The notes below the pieces were generated by a model. The model made no database searches. It was not told the origin of the DNA and was given only the letters and a program-made list of their open reading frames with translations. The position numbers were made by a program, and so were the translations under genes. A DNA stretch of 64,000 nt, from assembly GCF_024320785.1 (NCBI RefSeq), contig NZ_JANDBC010000001.1, positions 268,617 to 332,616 on the forward strand, read 5' to 3'. Positions 1 through 9,810 of the stretch are shown in pieces. Position 1 is the first letter of the stretch. The number at the start of each line of letters is the position of its first letter. The DNA is from Gracilimonas sediminicola (lineage in GTDB: Bacteria > Bacteroidota > Rhodothermia > Balneolales > Balneolaceae).

Positions 1-2327
1 ATAACTACTACACCACTCTTGAAGTACGGGTAGTTACTCCACGTTCCGGAGAAACCGGGGGCGTCTTTGGTGAACGGATGCGTATCAAAGTGACCTACTC
101 TCTGTGGATTGGCAGGATCGGTAACATCAATAACCTGTAATCCACTTACATAGTTAGACTGGTACATCATATTGTCTTTGATATAAAGGTTGTGGTCAGA
201 AGATGCGTTTTCAATTAAATACTCACGCACAAACTGTGGATCATCAAGGTCAGTTACATCCCAAACTATGGTTCGGGTTTGGTCTACTTTACCCATCAAT
301 TCATCCAACTCATCATTCTGGAAGAAATAGCGGTGATCTTCTGTCAACCAGCCCTGGTGTACATATCCGTAATCAGGATAAGAAGCAGTAGAAAGTGCAA
401 CCGGATTTTCTTTGTCGGTTACATCCGCAATGCTGATGGCGGTTTCGTTTGCACCGATGCAGATTTCGCTGCCTTTGTGTTCCTCATCCGGTCCGTCATA
501 GATTACGCACTGAGCATCGTGAGAATACCCGGTTCCGCTTCGGCCTGTTGAAGGATCAGAAAAGCATCCTGCAAAAGTCGGGTTAGCCGGATCCTGAATA
601 TTCACCATATGCAGTCCGCCACCACAGGTTTGTCCACCGCCACTGCTTCCAACAATAAAGGCATAACCGGATTCTTCATTAATAACTACGTTGTGGGCAC
701 TGTGAATTTTGTCGTAGTGATTGGTTTCTTCAAGCTGTAATGGCTCTCCGGCAAATTCACGCAATTGGGTCATGTCAAGCACCTGCATTCCATGTTCTCC
801 GGCACCGTCTGCCACTACATAAGCGTGGTTTTTATACACTTTGATATCTCTCCATACATTGGCACGAGAGCCTTCGGTCATAGGCAGGTTTCCAACATAA
901 ATAGGATTAGCCGGGTCACTTATATCTACAAAAGAAGTCCCTTCATTTCGGCCTACAATTGCATATTCTTTTTCGGTGAGCGGATCAGTCCAACCCCACA
1001 TATCGTTGAGACGAACTCCTCGCTCACCGCCAATAGCACTTATTGGCATGAAGGAAATCAGATCAACATTGCTACATCCGAATTGATCGGCTTTACCGTC
1101 GCTGCAATCAATGCGTCCGTTAGTAATTGGTTTCAGGACGTTACCGCTTTTGCCAATTACGAGGTTTTGAGTGGTCCACATTCCTTCTGCGTTTCTTTCG
1201 AGGATGGCTGCAGATCCGGCTCCGTAATCAGCTCCCACCAATCCGGCTACCGCAACATTACCTTCCACATCCAGCGTACCTGAGAAATAATCTCCTTTTT
1301 CCTGATCAGCCATCGCCATCTTGGAGGCTCCACTCCACATGCCATTGTCGTCCATATCAAACTGATAGATGGTTCCTCTTCCATCATTGGCATTCGGAGC
1401 TCCTATCCATACCCCTGATTCCACAAATGTGATAGACCCGCCAAACAGATATCCGGCCTGACCGTCAAAGGCTACCAGGCGTCCGCTTTCATTCCACATT
1501 CCATCTTCGTTACGGTAAACAAATACGGTTCCGGATGCACCTGCATTTCTCGGAGCACCTACCAAAATTTGATCTCCGTGAATGGCAATGGCATTACCAA
1601 ACTGACTTCTCTGTGTGGTTTGATCGCTTGTCAGAGTTGCGGTGTGATTCCAGCTTCCGGAGCCATCGTTATTAAATACGTGAACGGTTCCTCCATCTCG
1701 CTGTGGAGCACCAACTACTAAATTCATTCCATCTACTGCCAGACTTGAACCAAAGTTTGAACCAGCTGTATCGGGATTCATAACGCTGGCAACTTCCATC
1801 CACTGACCGTTGTTGGCTCGGCGATATACAAATACCGCTCCCTTGCCATTTCCGTGATCAGGAGCTCCAACATACGCATGATCTCCTTTGAGCACTACAC
1901 TTGAACCCAGCGAACTTTCAACGGTGTCAGCCGGTAAAGTAAACTGCCCGATCTGTGTCCAGCTTCCTGAATTCGATTGTTCAAACACAAAAGCCGCTCC
2001 GTGGCCGTCATTCATATCCGGAGCGCCAATCAGTACATATTTTCCATCGGCTGAAACCGAGGAACCGAAACCGTCACCAATCATACCATTGTCGGCCATT
2101 AGCATGGTTTCTTGTGCCCACTCTTCGCCGGATTTCGCAAAAATATAAACCGCTCCGGGCTGGTGATTATTAGACGGTTCACCGATAAATACAAAACCAT
2201 TTGAAATAGAAACTGCCTGGGCAAAGCCAAACATAGCTTCAGATTCCCCATCGGGAGTAGTCTGAGCCTGTGCCGTAAACAAGGCAGTGGTTAGAAATAG
2301 CAAAAATAAACTCGAAAGTCGTTTCAT
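1..2327 (-). CDS. Choice-of-anchor-B surface protein with FG-GAP-like repeats (3' end outside window)
   Basis: The reading frame is open for about 775 codons from an ATG at 2325-2327 and runs off the window edge, so the C-terminus is missing. Residues 1-20 are a signal peptide ending in AQAQ. Residues about 25-400 contain repeated FGSS..GAP..G.GAVFVY-type blades, as in FG-GAP/integrin-like beta-propellers. The rest has the hallmark of the choice-of-anchor-B family: a CSDGKAD..GCSNVDL stretch, then LND.WGWTD, AIVGRNEGTSFVDISDPANP and the SHDAQCVIYDGPD block. Such proteins are exported and cell-surface associated; the molecular role is unknown. The N-terminal propeller plus anchor-B arrangement is longer than the usual anchor-B protein of about 400-500 residues. 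The visible end (FSGTWSNYPYFKSG) corresponds to the last propeller strands, so little besides a possible sorting domain is likely to be missing. Confidence 0.85.
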   Translation of the reverse strand, partial: MKRLSSLFLLFLTTALFTAQAQTTPDGESEAMFGFAQAVSISNGFVFIGEPSNNHQPGAVYIFAKSGEEWAQETMLMADNGMIGDGFGSSVSADGKYVLIGAPDMNDGHGAAFVFEQSNSGSWTQIGQFTLPADTVESSLGSSVVLKGDHAYVGAPDHGNGKGAVFVYRRANNGQWMEVASVMNPDTAGSNFGSSLAVDGMNLVVGAPQRDGGTVHVFNNDGSGSWNHTATLTSDQTTQRSQFGNAIAIHGDQILVGAPRNAGASGTVFVYRNEDGMWNESGRLVAFDGQAGYLFGGSITFVESGVWIGAPNANDGRGTIYQFDMDDNGMWSGASKMAMADQEKGDYFSGTLDVEGNVAVAGLVGADYGAGSAAILERNAEGMWTTQNLVIGKSGNVLKPITNGRIDCSDGKADQFGCSNVDLISFMPISAIGGERGVRLNDMWGWTDPLTEKEYAIVGRNEGTSFVDISDPANPIYVGNLPMTEGSRANVWRDIKVYKNHAYVVADGAGEHGMQVLDMTQLREFAGEPLQLEETNHYDKIHSAHNVVINEESGYAFIVGSSGGGQTCGGGLHMVNIQDPANPTFAGCFSDPSTGRSGTGYSHDAQCVIYDGPDEEHKGSEICIGANETAISIADVTDKENPVALSTASYPDYGYVHQGWLTEDHRYFFQNDELDELMGKVDQTRTIVWDVTDLDDPQFVREYLIENASSDHNLYIKDNMMYQSNYVSGLQVIDVTDPANPQRVGHFDTHPFTKDAPGFSGTWSNYPYFKSGVVV

Positions 2328-2461
2328 GGAATCTTTGATTTGTTAATACTCAGGTAAAAAACTTAGCAGGGTGAATATAGTACCTGCTTGTGAAAAATCC
2401 AGAAAATAGAGAAAGGGGAAACATTTTTTAAAGAATGCCTCCCCTTCCGATAACGTATGGT

Positions 2462-2668
2462 TTATTCTTCAGTGCTTTTGAGCAGCGCCCAGGCGGTGGC
2501 TCCGATAAGCGCTGCCGTTCCGCCTAAGATCAGCGCCAGGTTTACATCCCGCTGAATGCGCTCAGCCTTAGATAAATAGTCGGACCCAATTCCTTTCTTT
2601 GCAATAATACCTTCCAGTTCTTTCACTCTGTTCTGTAATTCTTTCTTCGTTTTATTCTTCAAGCTCAT
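2462..2668 (-). CDS. Small single-pass membrane protein
   Basis: A 68-residue protein. I chose the ATG giving MSLKNKTKKELQNRV because the frame upstream of it is low-complexity and lacks protein character. Residues 1-45 are charged and helical (KELQNRVKELEG), probably a short coiled coil. Residues about 45-65 (LALILGGTAALIGATAWALL) form one hydrophobic segment, followed by KSTEE. I recognise no family. It stands alone between the surface protein and sucD, so context gives no function. A tail-anchored or inner-membrane accessory role is only a guess. Confidence 0.6.
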   Translation of the reverse strand: MSLKNKTKKELQNRVKELEGIIAKKGIGSDYLSKAERIQRDVNLALILGGTAALIGATAWALLKSTEE

Positions 2669-2931
2669 AACTTCGATTGTTTTGATTTGACTTATAAATC
2701 TTTTTTGAGTGCTATACTTAAAACATAGAACCCCGTGCTTTTGTTTCATCATATGTTTTTTTGACAAAGTGAACCCGAGTAATGTTAGTAACGGTTTATT
2801 TAGAAGATGGATATAGCCTTTTTAAATCTACACTCGTTCAACCTGAAACTTTCCTTAACAAATAAGCATTTCAATTCGCAGGCAGAGATGCTATATTCCC
2901 AACCCCAAATTTGAACCTCAAAAAAGACAAA

Positions 2932-3807
2932 ATGAGCGTATTAGTTGGAAATGATACCCGCCTGATTGTACAGGGATTTACCGGAAGCGAGGGTAGCTTC
3001 CATGCCGGACAAATGATGGAATACGGTACCAACGTTGTTGGTGGTGTAACTCCCGGAAAAGGTGGACAGACCCATTTAGACCGACCTGTTTTTAATACTG
3101 TGGCTGAAGCCGTAGATGAAGTTGATGCCAACACTTCCGTTATCTTTGTGCCTCCTGCATTTGCAGGTGATGCCATCACGGAAGCTGCCTTTGCCGGCAT
3201 CAAAGTAATTATTTGTATTACTGAAGGCATCCCGGTTAAAGATATGATCGTGGCCAAGCAAATTGTAAACAGTCATGGTGCCACTTTAATCGGCCCTAAC
3301 TGTCCGGGTGTTATTACTCCGGGTGAAGCTAAAGTCGGCATTATGCCCGGCAGCATTTTTACTCCGGGTAAAGTTGGGTTGATTTCCCGCTCCGGTACGC
3401 TCACTTATGAAGCCGTAGATCAGCTGACCAAAGAAGGACTCGGCCAAAGTACCGCTATCGGAATTGGTGGTGACCCGGTTATCGGAACCACGCACCTTGA
3501 TGCCGTTAAAATGCTGAATGACGATCCCGATACAGACTCCATTGTACTGATTGGTGAAATTGGCGGAACGGCTGAAGAAGAAGCTGCGGAGTGGATCAAA
3601 GATAATTGTGATAAGCCGGTTGTGGCATTTATTGCAGGTTCAACAGCGCCTCCTGGACGACGAATGGGGCATGCCGGTGCCATTATTTCCGGCGGTAAAG
3701 GAACCGCTCAGGAGAAAAAGAAAGCCCTGGCTGAAGCGGGTATCACCGTTGTTGAAAGCCCGGCTGAAATTGGCATCACGCTGAAGAAAATGCTGGAAAC
3801 AGCGTAA
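2932..3807 (+). CDS. sucD: Succinate--CoA ligase, alpha subunit
   Basis: Alpha subunit of succinyl-CoA synthetase, the substrate-level phosphorylation step of the TCA cycle. The ATG start ([15 protein letters not shown]) gives 291 residues, the usual length; a TTG seven codons upstream is also in frame. The N-terminal CoA-binding domain has [11 protein letters not shown] and [10 protein letters not shown]. The ligase domain carries GPNCPG and the phospho-histidine loop [10 protein letters not shown] with the active histidine at residue 247. The partner beta subunit (sucC) is not adjacent, which is common in this group. A hairpin terminator follows the stop codon. Confidence 0.97.
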   Translation: MSVLVGNDTRLIVQGFTGSEGSFHAGQMMEYGTNVVGGVTPGKGGQTHLDRPVFNTVAEAVDEVDANTSVIFVPPAFAGDAITEAAFAGIKVIICITEGIPVKDMIVAKQIVNSHGATLIGPNCPGVITPGEAKVGIMPGSIFTPGKVGLISRSGTLTYEAVDQLTKEGLGQSTAIGIGGDPVIGTTHLDAVKMLNDDPDTDSIVLIGEIGGTAEEEAAEWIKDNCDKPVVAFIAGSTAPPGRRMGHAGAIISGGKGTAQEKKKALAEAGITVVESPAEIGITLKKMLETA

Positions 3808-3830
3808 ACCATTTCTTTCCTTTAGAATCT

Positions 3831-3865
3831 AAGCCTCTTCCCTTTTTGGGATGAGGCTTTTTTTT
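3831..3865 (+). terminator. Rho-independent terminator after sucD
   Basis: AAGCCTC pairs with GAGGCTT around a 13-nt loop and is followed by a run of eight T residues, directly downstream of sucD. Confidence 0.8.
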
Positions 3866-3940
3866 GTGTCAGAAAATCTCTTTCGATTCATTGGGAATGG
3901 CAATACTTTATCCGAAAGAACACAAACCTGATCTGCAATT

Positions 3941-4531
3941 ATGAAATTTCTCTCTTTAACCTCAGCCATCTCTATTTTCATCGCCCTTTTAACCTTACAA
4001 ACAATGCAGGTAGAGAAACCTGAGATAATTACCAAAGATCAATGGGGGGGTGAAGCCCCCGTCGGCGAGAAAGAAACTCATGAAATTAAGTATGTCACCA
4101 TTCACCATGGCGGGGTGGAATTTGGTGAGGACAAAGACCCAATGGAATACATGCGTAACCTGCAGAAATTCAGCCAGGATGATAAAAACTGGATGGATAT
4201 CCCCTATCACTTCTGCATCGACCTGGATGGTAACATCTACGAAGCCCGCCCTTTGCAATACCCGGGTGATACAAATACAGAGTATGATCCAACCGGACAT
4301 GCCCTAATTAATGTAATGGGCAATTATGAAGTGCAGAAAATCAAGCCCGAGCAGATTGAGGCCATTGCTCATTTAAGTGCCTGGTTAGCACAAGAATATG
4401 AAGTACCCACCGATTCCATCGCTACCCATAAAGATCATTCTGACCAAACGGTATGTCCCGGCGAAGATCTGTATAAGTATTTTGAAGACGGCACCATTAT
4501 AAACCGTATCGAAAAGTTGTTGAAAGAATAA
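3941..4531 (+). CDS. N-acetylmuramoyl-L-alanine amidase (PGRP/Amidase_2 type)
   Basis: Probable secreted or membrane-tethered zinc amidase that cleaves the MurNAc-L-Ala bond of peptidoglycan. Residues 1-23 form a hydrophobic N-terminal segment. The amidase_2/PGRP fold follows, with all expected catalytic features visible: first zinc histidine in TIHHGG (H55), the PYHF tyrosine (Y89), second zinc histidine in ATHKDHSD (H163) and the zinc cysteine in TVCPG (C172). At 196 residues it is a minimal single-domain enzyme without a cell-wall binding module. It converges on glgC with only a 9-bp gap and has its own promoter region after the sucD terminator. Confidence 0.9.
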   Translation: MKFLSLTSAISIFIALLTLQTMQVEKPEIITKDQWGGEAPVGEKETHEIKYVTIHHGGVEFGEDKDPMEYMRNLQKFSQDDKNWMDIPYHFCIDLDGNIYEARPLQYPGDTNTEYDPTGHALINVMGNYEVQKIKPEQIEAIAHLSAWLAQEYEVPTDSIATHKDHSDQTVCPGEDLYKYFEDGTIINRIEKLLKE

Positions 4532-4540
4532 AGTACAGGT

Positions 4541-5815
4541 TTATATAATAGTTCCGTCCGGGATCACCGTGTTCTTTTTCACAATCACAATACCATCGCG
4601 TACGTAGTGGTATTTGTGGTCGCCATCTTCGAGGTGGTTTCCTCCTACAATGCGTACATCATTCCCGATACACACATTTTTATCGATGATACAATTGCTG
4701 ATGTAGCACCTTCGCCCGATTCCCATGGCCGGCTTTTCGGGCCCGGCATTTTCAATCACATCCCGATCCTGGAAATAGTCGTTACCCATAATAATAGAAT
4801 ACTCCACCGTACTTCCTTTCCCGATGCGGGATCGAATTCCAACCACCGACCGAACAATGCGGCTGGCTTCTATGATACACCCTTCGGCCATCAACGCATG
4901 CTCGAGCGTTGTGCCCATCAATTTTGAGGCCGGAAGCAAACGGGCGCGGGTATAGATAAAGTTGTCATTGTCGTAGAGGTTAAAATCGGGCACGGTATCA
5001 GCGAGGGCTAAATTTGCCTCAAAGAAAGACTGAATGGTACCAATATCTGTCCAGTAACCTCCATATTCATAACTGACAACTTTCTTACCGCCTTCCACGC
5101 ATTTTGGAATCAGCTCTTTACCGAAATCAGTAGCATCCGGGTTGTCATCAAACAGCTTCTTCAGCATTTCCCGATTGAAAATATAAATACCCATGGATGC
5201 CAGGTAATCCTTGTCTTGCTTTTTGTACGGCTCCGGTACTTCCGACTTCCACTTGTCAAGCTCATCAGTAGATGGTTTTTCTACAAAATCTTCGATCACC
5301 CCGTTCGCATTGGTCTTCATAATTCCGAAACCGGTTGCATCGCTGGCATTTACCGGGATGGTGGCTACGGTAAGGTCAGCATCTTTCTCTTTATGCCGCT
5401 GCAGCATCTTGCTATAATCCATCTGGTACAGTTGGTCACCCGAAAGAATCAAAACGTGATCATGCTCATGGTTTTCCATGTGGTGAACCGATTGGCGTAC
5501 CGCATCTGCGGTTCCCTGGAACCAGTCGGTGCTATCCGGCGTTTGTTCGGCGGCCAGGATATCCACAAAACCACTGCTGAAAGCGTCAAAGTTATAGGTG
5601 TTTTTAATGTGGCGATTCAGCGATGCAGAATTGAATTGGGTCAGCACATAAATTCTGCGGATATCCGAATTCAGGCAGTTTGAAATGGGAATATCGACCA
5701 ACCGGTATTTCCCGCCCACAGGTACAGCGGGTTTGGATCGGTGATCGGTTAACGGGAATAACCGGGTTCCCCGGCCTCCGCCTAAAATAACTGCTATAAC
5801 TGATGACCTTTTCAT
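4541..5815 (-). CDS. glgC: Glucose-1-phosphate adenylyltransferase
   Basis: Makes ADP-glucose from ATP and glucose-1-phosphate, the committed step of bacterial glycogen synthesis. The 424-residue length fits the family. The nucleotidyltransferase signature GGGRGTRLFPLT lies at residues 12-23, followed by KPAVPVGGKYRLVDIPISNCLNS, then SGDQLYQMD, VEKP and GGYWTDIGT. The C-terminal left-handed beta-helix is represented by repeated I..S..V..G-type hexapeptides (SRIGKGSTVEYSIIMG, NCIIDKNVCIGNDVRI). It lies 7 bp downstream of glgA on the same strand, forming a glgA-glgC operon. Confidence 0.97.
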   Translation of the reverse strand: MKRSSVIAVILGGGRGTRLFPLTDHRSKPAVPVGGKYRLVDIPISNCLNSDIRRIYVLTQFNSASLNRHIKNTYNFDAFSSGFVDILAAEQTPDSTDWFQGTADAVRQSVHHMENHEHDHVLILSGDQLYQMDYSKMLQRHKEKDADLTVATIPVNASDATGFGIMKTNANGVIEDFVEKPSTDELDKWKSEVPEPYKKQDKDYLASMGIYIFNREMLKKLFDDNPDATDFGKELIPKCVEGGKKVVSYEYGGYWTDIGTIQSFFEANLALADTVPDFNLYDNDNFIYTRARLLPASKLMGTTLEHALMAEGCIIEASRIVRSVVGIRSRIGKGSTVEYSIIMGNDYFQDRDVIENAGPEKPAMGIGRRCYISNCIIDKNVCIGNDVRIVGGNHLEDGDHKYHYVRDGIVIVKKNTVIPDGTII

Positions 5816-5822
5816 ATTGAAC

Positions 5823-7262
5823 CTATTTAGAAATTAACGCTTTGTACATTTTTATGTATTCCTGGGCCGACCGCTTCCACGAAAAATCCAGCTTCATGAT
5901 CCGGCTCAATACCTCCGAATGTTGGGAAGAATCGACATATAAGTTTACGGCTCTGTCAATGGCTTCTGAAGCCGCTTCCAGGCTAAACTCATCGAATGTG
6001 ATGCCGTAGCCATCGTCCTCCGAAATATCCACAACCGTATCTTTCAATCCTCCAACCGCACGAACGATGGGAACCGTTCCATAACGCATAGCAAACATTT
6101 GATTTAACCCGCACGGTTCTACTCGCGAAGGCATCAAAATGAAATCGGAGCCGGCGTACATCTGATGTGCCAGTTTTTCGTTGTATTCGAGGGTGGCATC
6201 AAAGTAGCCAACGTGATCGCCTTCCATGCTTGCAAAAATCTGATGAAGCTGTGGATCGCCGGTTCCCAACAACACAAAATTCACTTCCACATCCGAATAC
6301 ATCACACGCTTGAATAAATCAGGAAGTAAATCGGCTCCTTTTTCACGAACCAGTCGGCCAATAAAAGAAATAGTGGGTAACTCCGGATTCAGCCCAAATT
6401 CCCGGCACAAGTATTTTTTATTCTCAGCCTTTCCTTTCTTCCTGTTTCGGTAGCCAAAATTGTATTCGATCAATTCATCGGTATTCGGGTCCCAAACTTC
6501 GGTGTCAATCCCATTCACAATTCCGGTCGATTTCTTCCGCTCCTGCTGAAACAACAATTCCAGTCCGTTGCTCTCTTCCGCCAGCTCACTCATGTAATTT
6601 TTGGAAACCGTGGTAATCTGCCAGGCACATTTTAAACCGGATGCCAGTGAGTTGAGCCTTCCATCCCAATCTAACAAGCCAAGATTATCAATATTGAAAG
6701 CGGGTAATAACTTAAAGTTATCCAGCTCGTGTTCGCCGTGATATTCGGCATTATGAACTGTGAACACAGTTGGGATATCCGACAGATCCCGGTAGCGGTT
6801 GCACTGCGAAAGCATAAATGGAACCAAGCCTGTATGATGATCATGGCAATGCACCACTTCCGGCTTTTCATCCCGCACTCTCATCCATTCCAGCGCAGCA
6901 ATCTGAAAACTCACGAATCGCTCAAGCTCGTCCCAGTATCCATGCCCCGACCACGGATCAATATAAATACCCGGCCGGTCGAACCTTCCCGGAATATCAA
7001 TCACGTAAAACGGGAAGCCGAGTTTATCGTTCGTCATTTTCTGTACGGAGAATTTCACCTGATCGGCCGCCATGGAAAAGGCCTCTTCAAAAACCGTTTC
7101 GTATTCCTGTGATCCAATCCATTGATTGTCGTACTTCGGAATCACCACTTCACAATGATGGCCAAGCTGGTTCAGATATTTGGGAAGGGAACCAACTACA
7201 TCCGCGAGTCCGCCGGCTTTGGCAGCGGGATAACATTCTGCACTCAAATGAATTATGCGCAT
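5823..7262 (-). CDS. glgA: Glycogen (starch) synthase, ADP-glucose dependent
   Basis: GT5-family glycosyltransferase that extends alpha-1,4-glucan chains from ADP-glucose. The N-terminal hallmark HLSAECYPAAKAGGLADVVGSLP (residues 5-27) contains the KxGGL ADP-glucose binding loop. The C-terminal half has GRLVREKGADLL and the donor-binding MPSRVEPCGLNQMFAMRYGTVPIVRAVGGLKDTV segment with the E..G..Q pattern of GT-B enzymes. Length 479 is standard. It is transcribed ahead of glgC, and both would be driven from the 163-bp spacer shared with the divergent ABC transporter. Confidence 0.96.
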   Translation of the reverse strand: MRIIHLSAECYPAAKAGGLADVVGSLPKYLNQLGHHCEVVIPKYDNQWIGSQEYETVFEEAFSMAADQVKFSVQKMTNDKLGFPFYVIDIPGRFDRPGIYIDPWSGHGYWDELERFVSFQIAALEWMRVRDEKPEVVHCHDHHTGLVPFMLSQCNRYRDLSDIPTVFTVHNAEYHGEHELDNFKLLPAFNIDNLGLLDWDGRLNSLASGLKCAWQITTVSKNYMSELAEESNGLELLFQQERKKSTGIVNGIDTEVWDPNTDELIEYNFGYRNRKKGKAENKKYLCREFGLNPELPTISFIGRLVREKGADLLPDLFKRVMYSDVEVNFVLLGTGDPQLHQIFASMEGDHVGYFDATLEYNEKLAHQMYAGSDFILMPSRVEPCGLNQMFAMRYGTVPIVRAVGGLKDTVVDISEDDGYGITFDEFSLEAASEAIDRAVNLYVDSSQHSEVLSRIMKLDFSWKRSAQEYIKMYKALISK

Positions 7263-7425
7263 CTGATTTGAAACCTGAGTCCTTATTATTCGTTACCGTT
7301 TATTATTATGGGAAATAAGAAATCTTTGGGCATCTTCCAAAATATACAGGGGCTTTCTTTCAAGTTACCTTTGCTTTTCTTAAGCTCTCCCGTCACATCA
7401 ATCAATTTGAAATTAAAATACGATT

Positions 7426-8346
7426 ATGGCAGTAATTGAAGTTAACAACGTCTTTAAATCGTTTGGTAAAACCAAGGCGGTAAACGACGTTAGTTTTGAG
7501 GTACATAAAGGGCGCATTTTCGGGCTGCTGGGGCCAAACGGGGCCGGCAAAACCACAACCATCCGGATGATTAATTACATCCTCTCTCCCGACAGCGGCA
7601 GCGTAACCTTAAACGGGAACATCGCAAGCCCGGAAACCCAAAAGGTAATTGGATACATGCCGGAAGAACGCGGGCTTTACAAAAAAATGAAGGTGCTGGA
7701 TCAGCTGATGTACCTTACCCAGCTTAAAGGCATGAACTCAACTGATGCCAGAAAAGCCATTGATTACTGGCTGGATCGATTTGAAGCTTCCGACTGGAAA
7801 AAGAAGGAGATCAATGAACTCTCCAAAGGGATGTCCCAGAAGATACAGTTCATCGCTACCATTGCTCACGATCCTGATATCTATATTTTTGATGAGCCGT
7901 TTAGCGGACTTGATCCTATCAACAGCGAAACACTGAAAGAGATTATCATTGAGCTTCGCGAGAAAGGAAAAACCATTTTATTCTCTACTCACCGCATGGA
8001 ACAGGTCGAGCAAATGTGTGACGATATTTGCCTGTTCAACCAGGGTGAAGCCGTACTGACCGGTAACCTGCGGGAAATCAAATCATCCTTCGGAGAAAAT
8101 ACCATTAACCTGGAGTTTGAAGGCGACAGTTCGTTCCTGGATACGCTGGATAATGTCCGCATCAACAACCGATCCACCAACTTTGCGGAAATTCGGGTGC
8201 TGGACGGACAGAATATGCAGGACATCCTGAAGGTAGCTATGGAGCATGCTGAAATTCACAAATTCGAACGCATTGAGCCATCATTAACAGAAATTTTTAT
8301 CTCCACCGTTGGGGAAGACAACATCAAAAAAGGGGAGTTGGTATAA
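7426..8346 (+). CDS. ABC transporter ATP-binding protein (NatA-like)
   Basis: ATPase subunit of an ABC-2 type exporter. Walker A is GPNGAGKTTT (about residues 37-46), the signature is ELSKGMSQKIQF, and Walker B is DIYIFDEPFSGLDP, followed by an H-loop in STHRMEQ. The length of 306 residues includes the C-terminal extension typical of NatA/DrrA-like ATPases. The permease gene starts 3 bp after the stop. The substrate is unknown; Na+ extrusion has been shown for NatAB in Bacillus but cannot be inferred here. Confidence 0.93.
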   Translation: MAVIEVNNVFKSFGKTKAVNDVSFEVHKGRIFGLLGPNGAGKTTTIRMINYILSPDSGSVTLNGNIASPETQKVIGYMPEERGLYKKMKVLDQLMYLTQLKGMNSTDARKAIDYWLDRFEASDWKKKEINELSKGMSQKIQFIATIAHDPDIYIFDEPFSGLDPINSETLKEIIIELREKGKTILFSTHRMEQVEQMCDDICLFNQGEAVLTGNLREIKSSFGENTINLEFEGDSSFLDTLDNVRINNRSTNFAEIRVLDGQNMQDILKVAMEHAEIHKFERIEPSLTEIFISTVGEDNIKKGELV

Positions 8347-8348
8347 TT

Positions 8349-9647
8349 ATGAGTCTGCACAAAATTTGGTTAGTACTGAAAAGGGAATATCTCACCCGCG
8401 TTAAAAGTAAATCATTCATCATAGCCACCGCCTTAACTCCGCTTGCACTGGTGGCGTTTATCGGGATTGTGGTATACATCAGTATTTCAGAATCGGAAGT
8501 AGAAAAAAGAATCGGGATACTGGATAACACCAATGTATTGGTAGAGCGACTGGTTGACATCAATGAGACCCGCTATTTTGATGTAAGTGATATCCACGAA
8601 GACAGCCTCCGCGCCGATGTACTCGACGGCGATCTGGATGGATTCATCATTCTGAATGATCAGGTGATCTCGGAATCTCAAAGTCCCACCCTTATTTATG
8701 GAGGCAGCGGCGGTTTAAGCTTTATATCCGCGGTTCGTTCAGATTTGAGGGAAGCCGTGCGGGAAGAGAAACTCTCTCGCGAGAATGTGTCGGATAACAT
8801 CCGGGAAATTTTTGAGACCCGGACCGGACTGGAGGCCGTCAAGCTGACTGAAGAAGGGGAGTCCGAGGATAACACCCTGTTTGCCTCTGCTCTGGGCTTC
8901 ATACTCGGGCTGATGATCTTTATGGGCATTTTCATTTACGGATCCCTGCTGATGCGCAGCGTGATTGAGGAAAAAACCAACCGCGTGCTGGAAGTAATCG
9001 CTTCGTCGGTGAAACCGATTGAGCTGATGTTCGGGAAGCTATTCGGCGTTCTCGCCATGGCCCTCACCCAGTTCAGTATCTGGATTGTATTCTATATCGG
9101 TCTTTCTATTGCCGCCGCTCCGGTTGCGGGTATGATTATGGAAGCACAGATGAGCAACATCCCGGACGAAGCTGCACAAGCAGCAGCCTCCTCTTTCGAT
9201 CCCTCCTCCCTGGAGCAGATGGTGGTAGATCCTATGGTATTTGTAAACTTCCTGATCTTCTTTTTCCTCGGGTTTATGATTTACAGTGCCGTGTTTGCCG
9301 CTATCGGTGCTGCGGTAGAAACCGAGCAGGATTCCCAGCAGTTTATGCTGCCGGTCGGTCTTCCGATTTTCGTCGGTTACTTCCTGAACACCAAAGTAAT
9401 GGAAGCGCCCGACTCCGGACTTTCCCTGTTTGTTTCCCTGTTTCCGCTCACCGCCCCCATTAACATGATTACCCGGATTGCCGCCTCCCAGGTTCCCTTT
9501 TGGCAAATCATCGTGTCTATTTTGTTGATGATTCTGACCTTCCTGGGTATCATGTGGCTGGCGGCTAAAATCTACCGCGTGGGTATTTTGATGTACGGCA
9601 AAAAGCCCTCCTTCAAAGAGCTCGGCAAGTGGATTAAGCAAAGTTAA
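8349..9647 (+). CDS. ABC-2 type transporter permease (NatB-like)
   Basis: Membrane partner of the preceding ATPase. It has an N-terminal TM helix (about residues 22-46), then a large extracytoplasmic domain of about 130 residues, then five or six C-terminal TM helices starting with LGFILGLMIFMGIFIYGSLLM. The conserved ABC-2 motif VIEEKTNRVLEVIASSVKP follows the second helix. A second soluble insert (residues about 255-300, rich in Ala and Ser) interrupts the helices. Length and topology fit the NatB/YhaP family. A strong terminator follows. Confidence 0.92.
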   Translation: MSLHKIWLVLKREYLTRVKSKSFIIATALTPLALVAFIGIVVYISISESEVEKRIGILDNTNVLVERLVDINETRYFDVSDIHEDSLRADVLDGDLDGFIILNDQVISESQSPTLIYGGSGGLSFISAVRSDLREAVREEKLSRENVSDNIREIFETRTGLEAVKLTEEGESEDNTLFASALGFILGLMIFMGIFIYGSLLMRSVIEEKTNRVLEVIASSVKPIELMFGKLFGVLAMALTQFSIWIVFYIGLSIAAAPVAGMIMEAQMSNIPDEAAQAAASSFDPSSLEQMVVDPMVFVNFLIFFFLGFMIYSAVFAAIGAAVETEQDSQQFMLPVGLPIFVGYFLNTKVMEAPDSGLSLFVSLFPLTAPINMITRIAASQVPFWQIIVSILLMILTFLGIMWLAAKIYRVGILMYGKKPSFKELGKWIKQS

Positions 9648-9674
9648 ACAGAGGGAACCCTATTACTTCATTTT

Positions 9675-9704
9675 AAAAGGGACGGGCTTGCTCGTCCCTT
9701 TTTT
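9675..9704 (+). terminator. Terminator after the NatAB-like operon
   Basis: AAAAGGGACG pairs with CGTCCCTTTT across an 8-nt loop and is followed by T residues; it closes the ABC transporter operon. Confidence 0.8.
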
Positions 9705-9705
9705 G

Positions 9706-9790
9706 ATTTCAGCTTGTATGGTTGCAATTAATTTCGCTACTTCAAAAAAATCATAGTTTCCTCGCGGCTTAGAATCTTTTTCGATATGCA
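9706..9790. repeat. Intergenic repeat family, copy 1 (possible attC-like element)
   Basis: The plus-strand stretch GCAATTAATTTCGCTACTTC followed by AAATCATA...CGCGGCTTA is nearly repeated at 12638-12680 and more loosely at 11808-11850 and 10560-10610. On the minus strand it would read (G)NYDFFEVAKLIA, matching GDYDLVEVAKLIA of copy 4. Each copy lies at the edge of a small accessory gene. It could be an integron-like recombination site or the remnant of a repeated gene. Confidence 0.4.
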
Positions 9791-9810
9791 CATACAAAGT
9801 TCAAAATAAT

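Noticed and set aside
765-1283. 172-codon plus-strand frame at the left edge
   Set aside because: It is antisense to the open minus-strand surface-protein gene that continues beyond the window.
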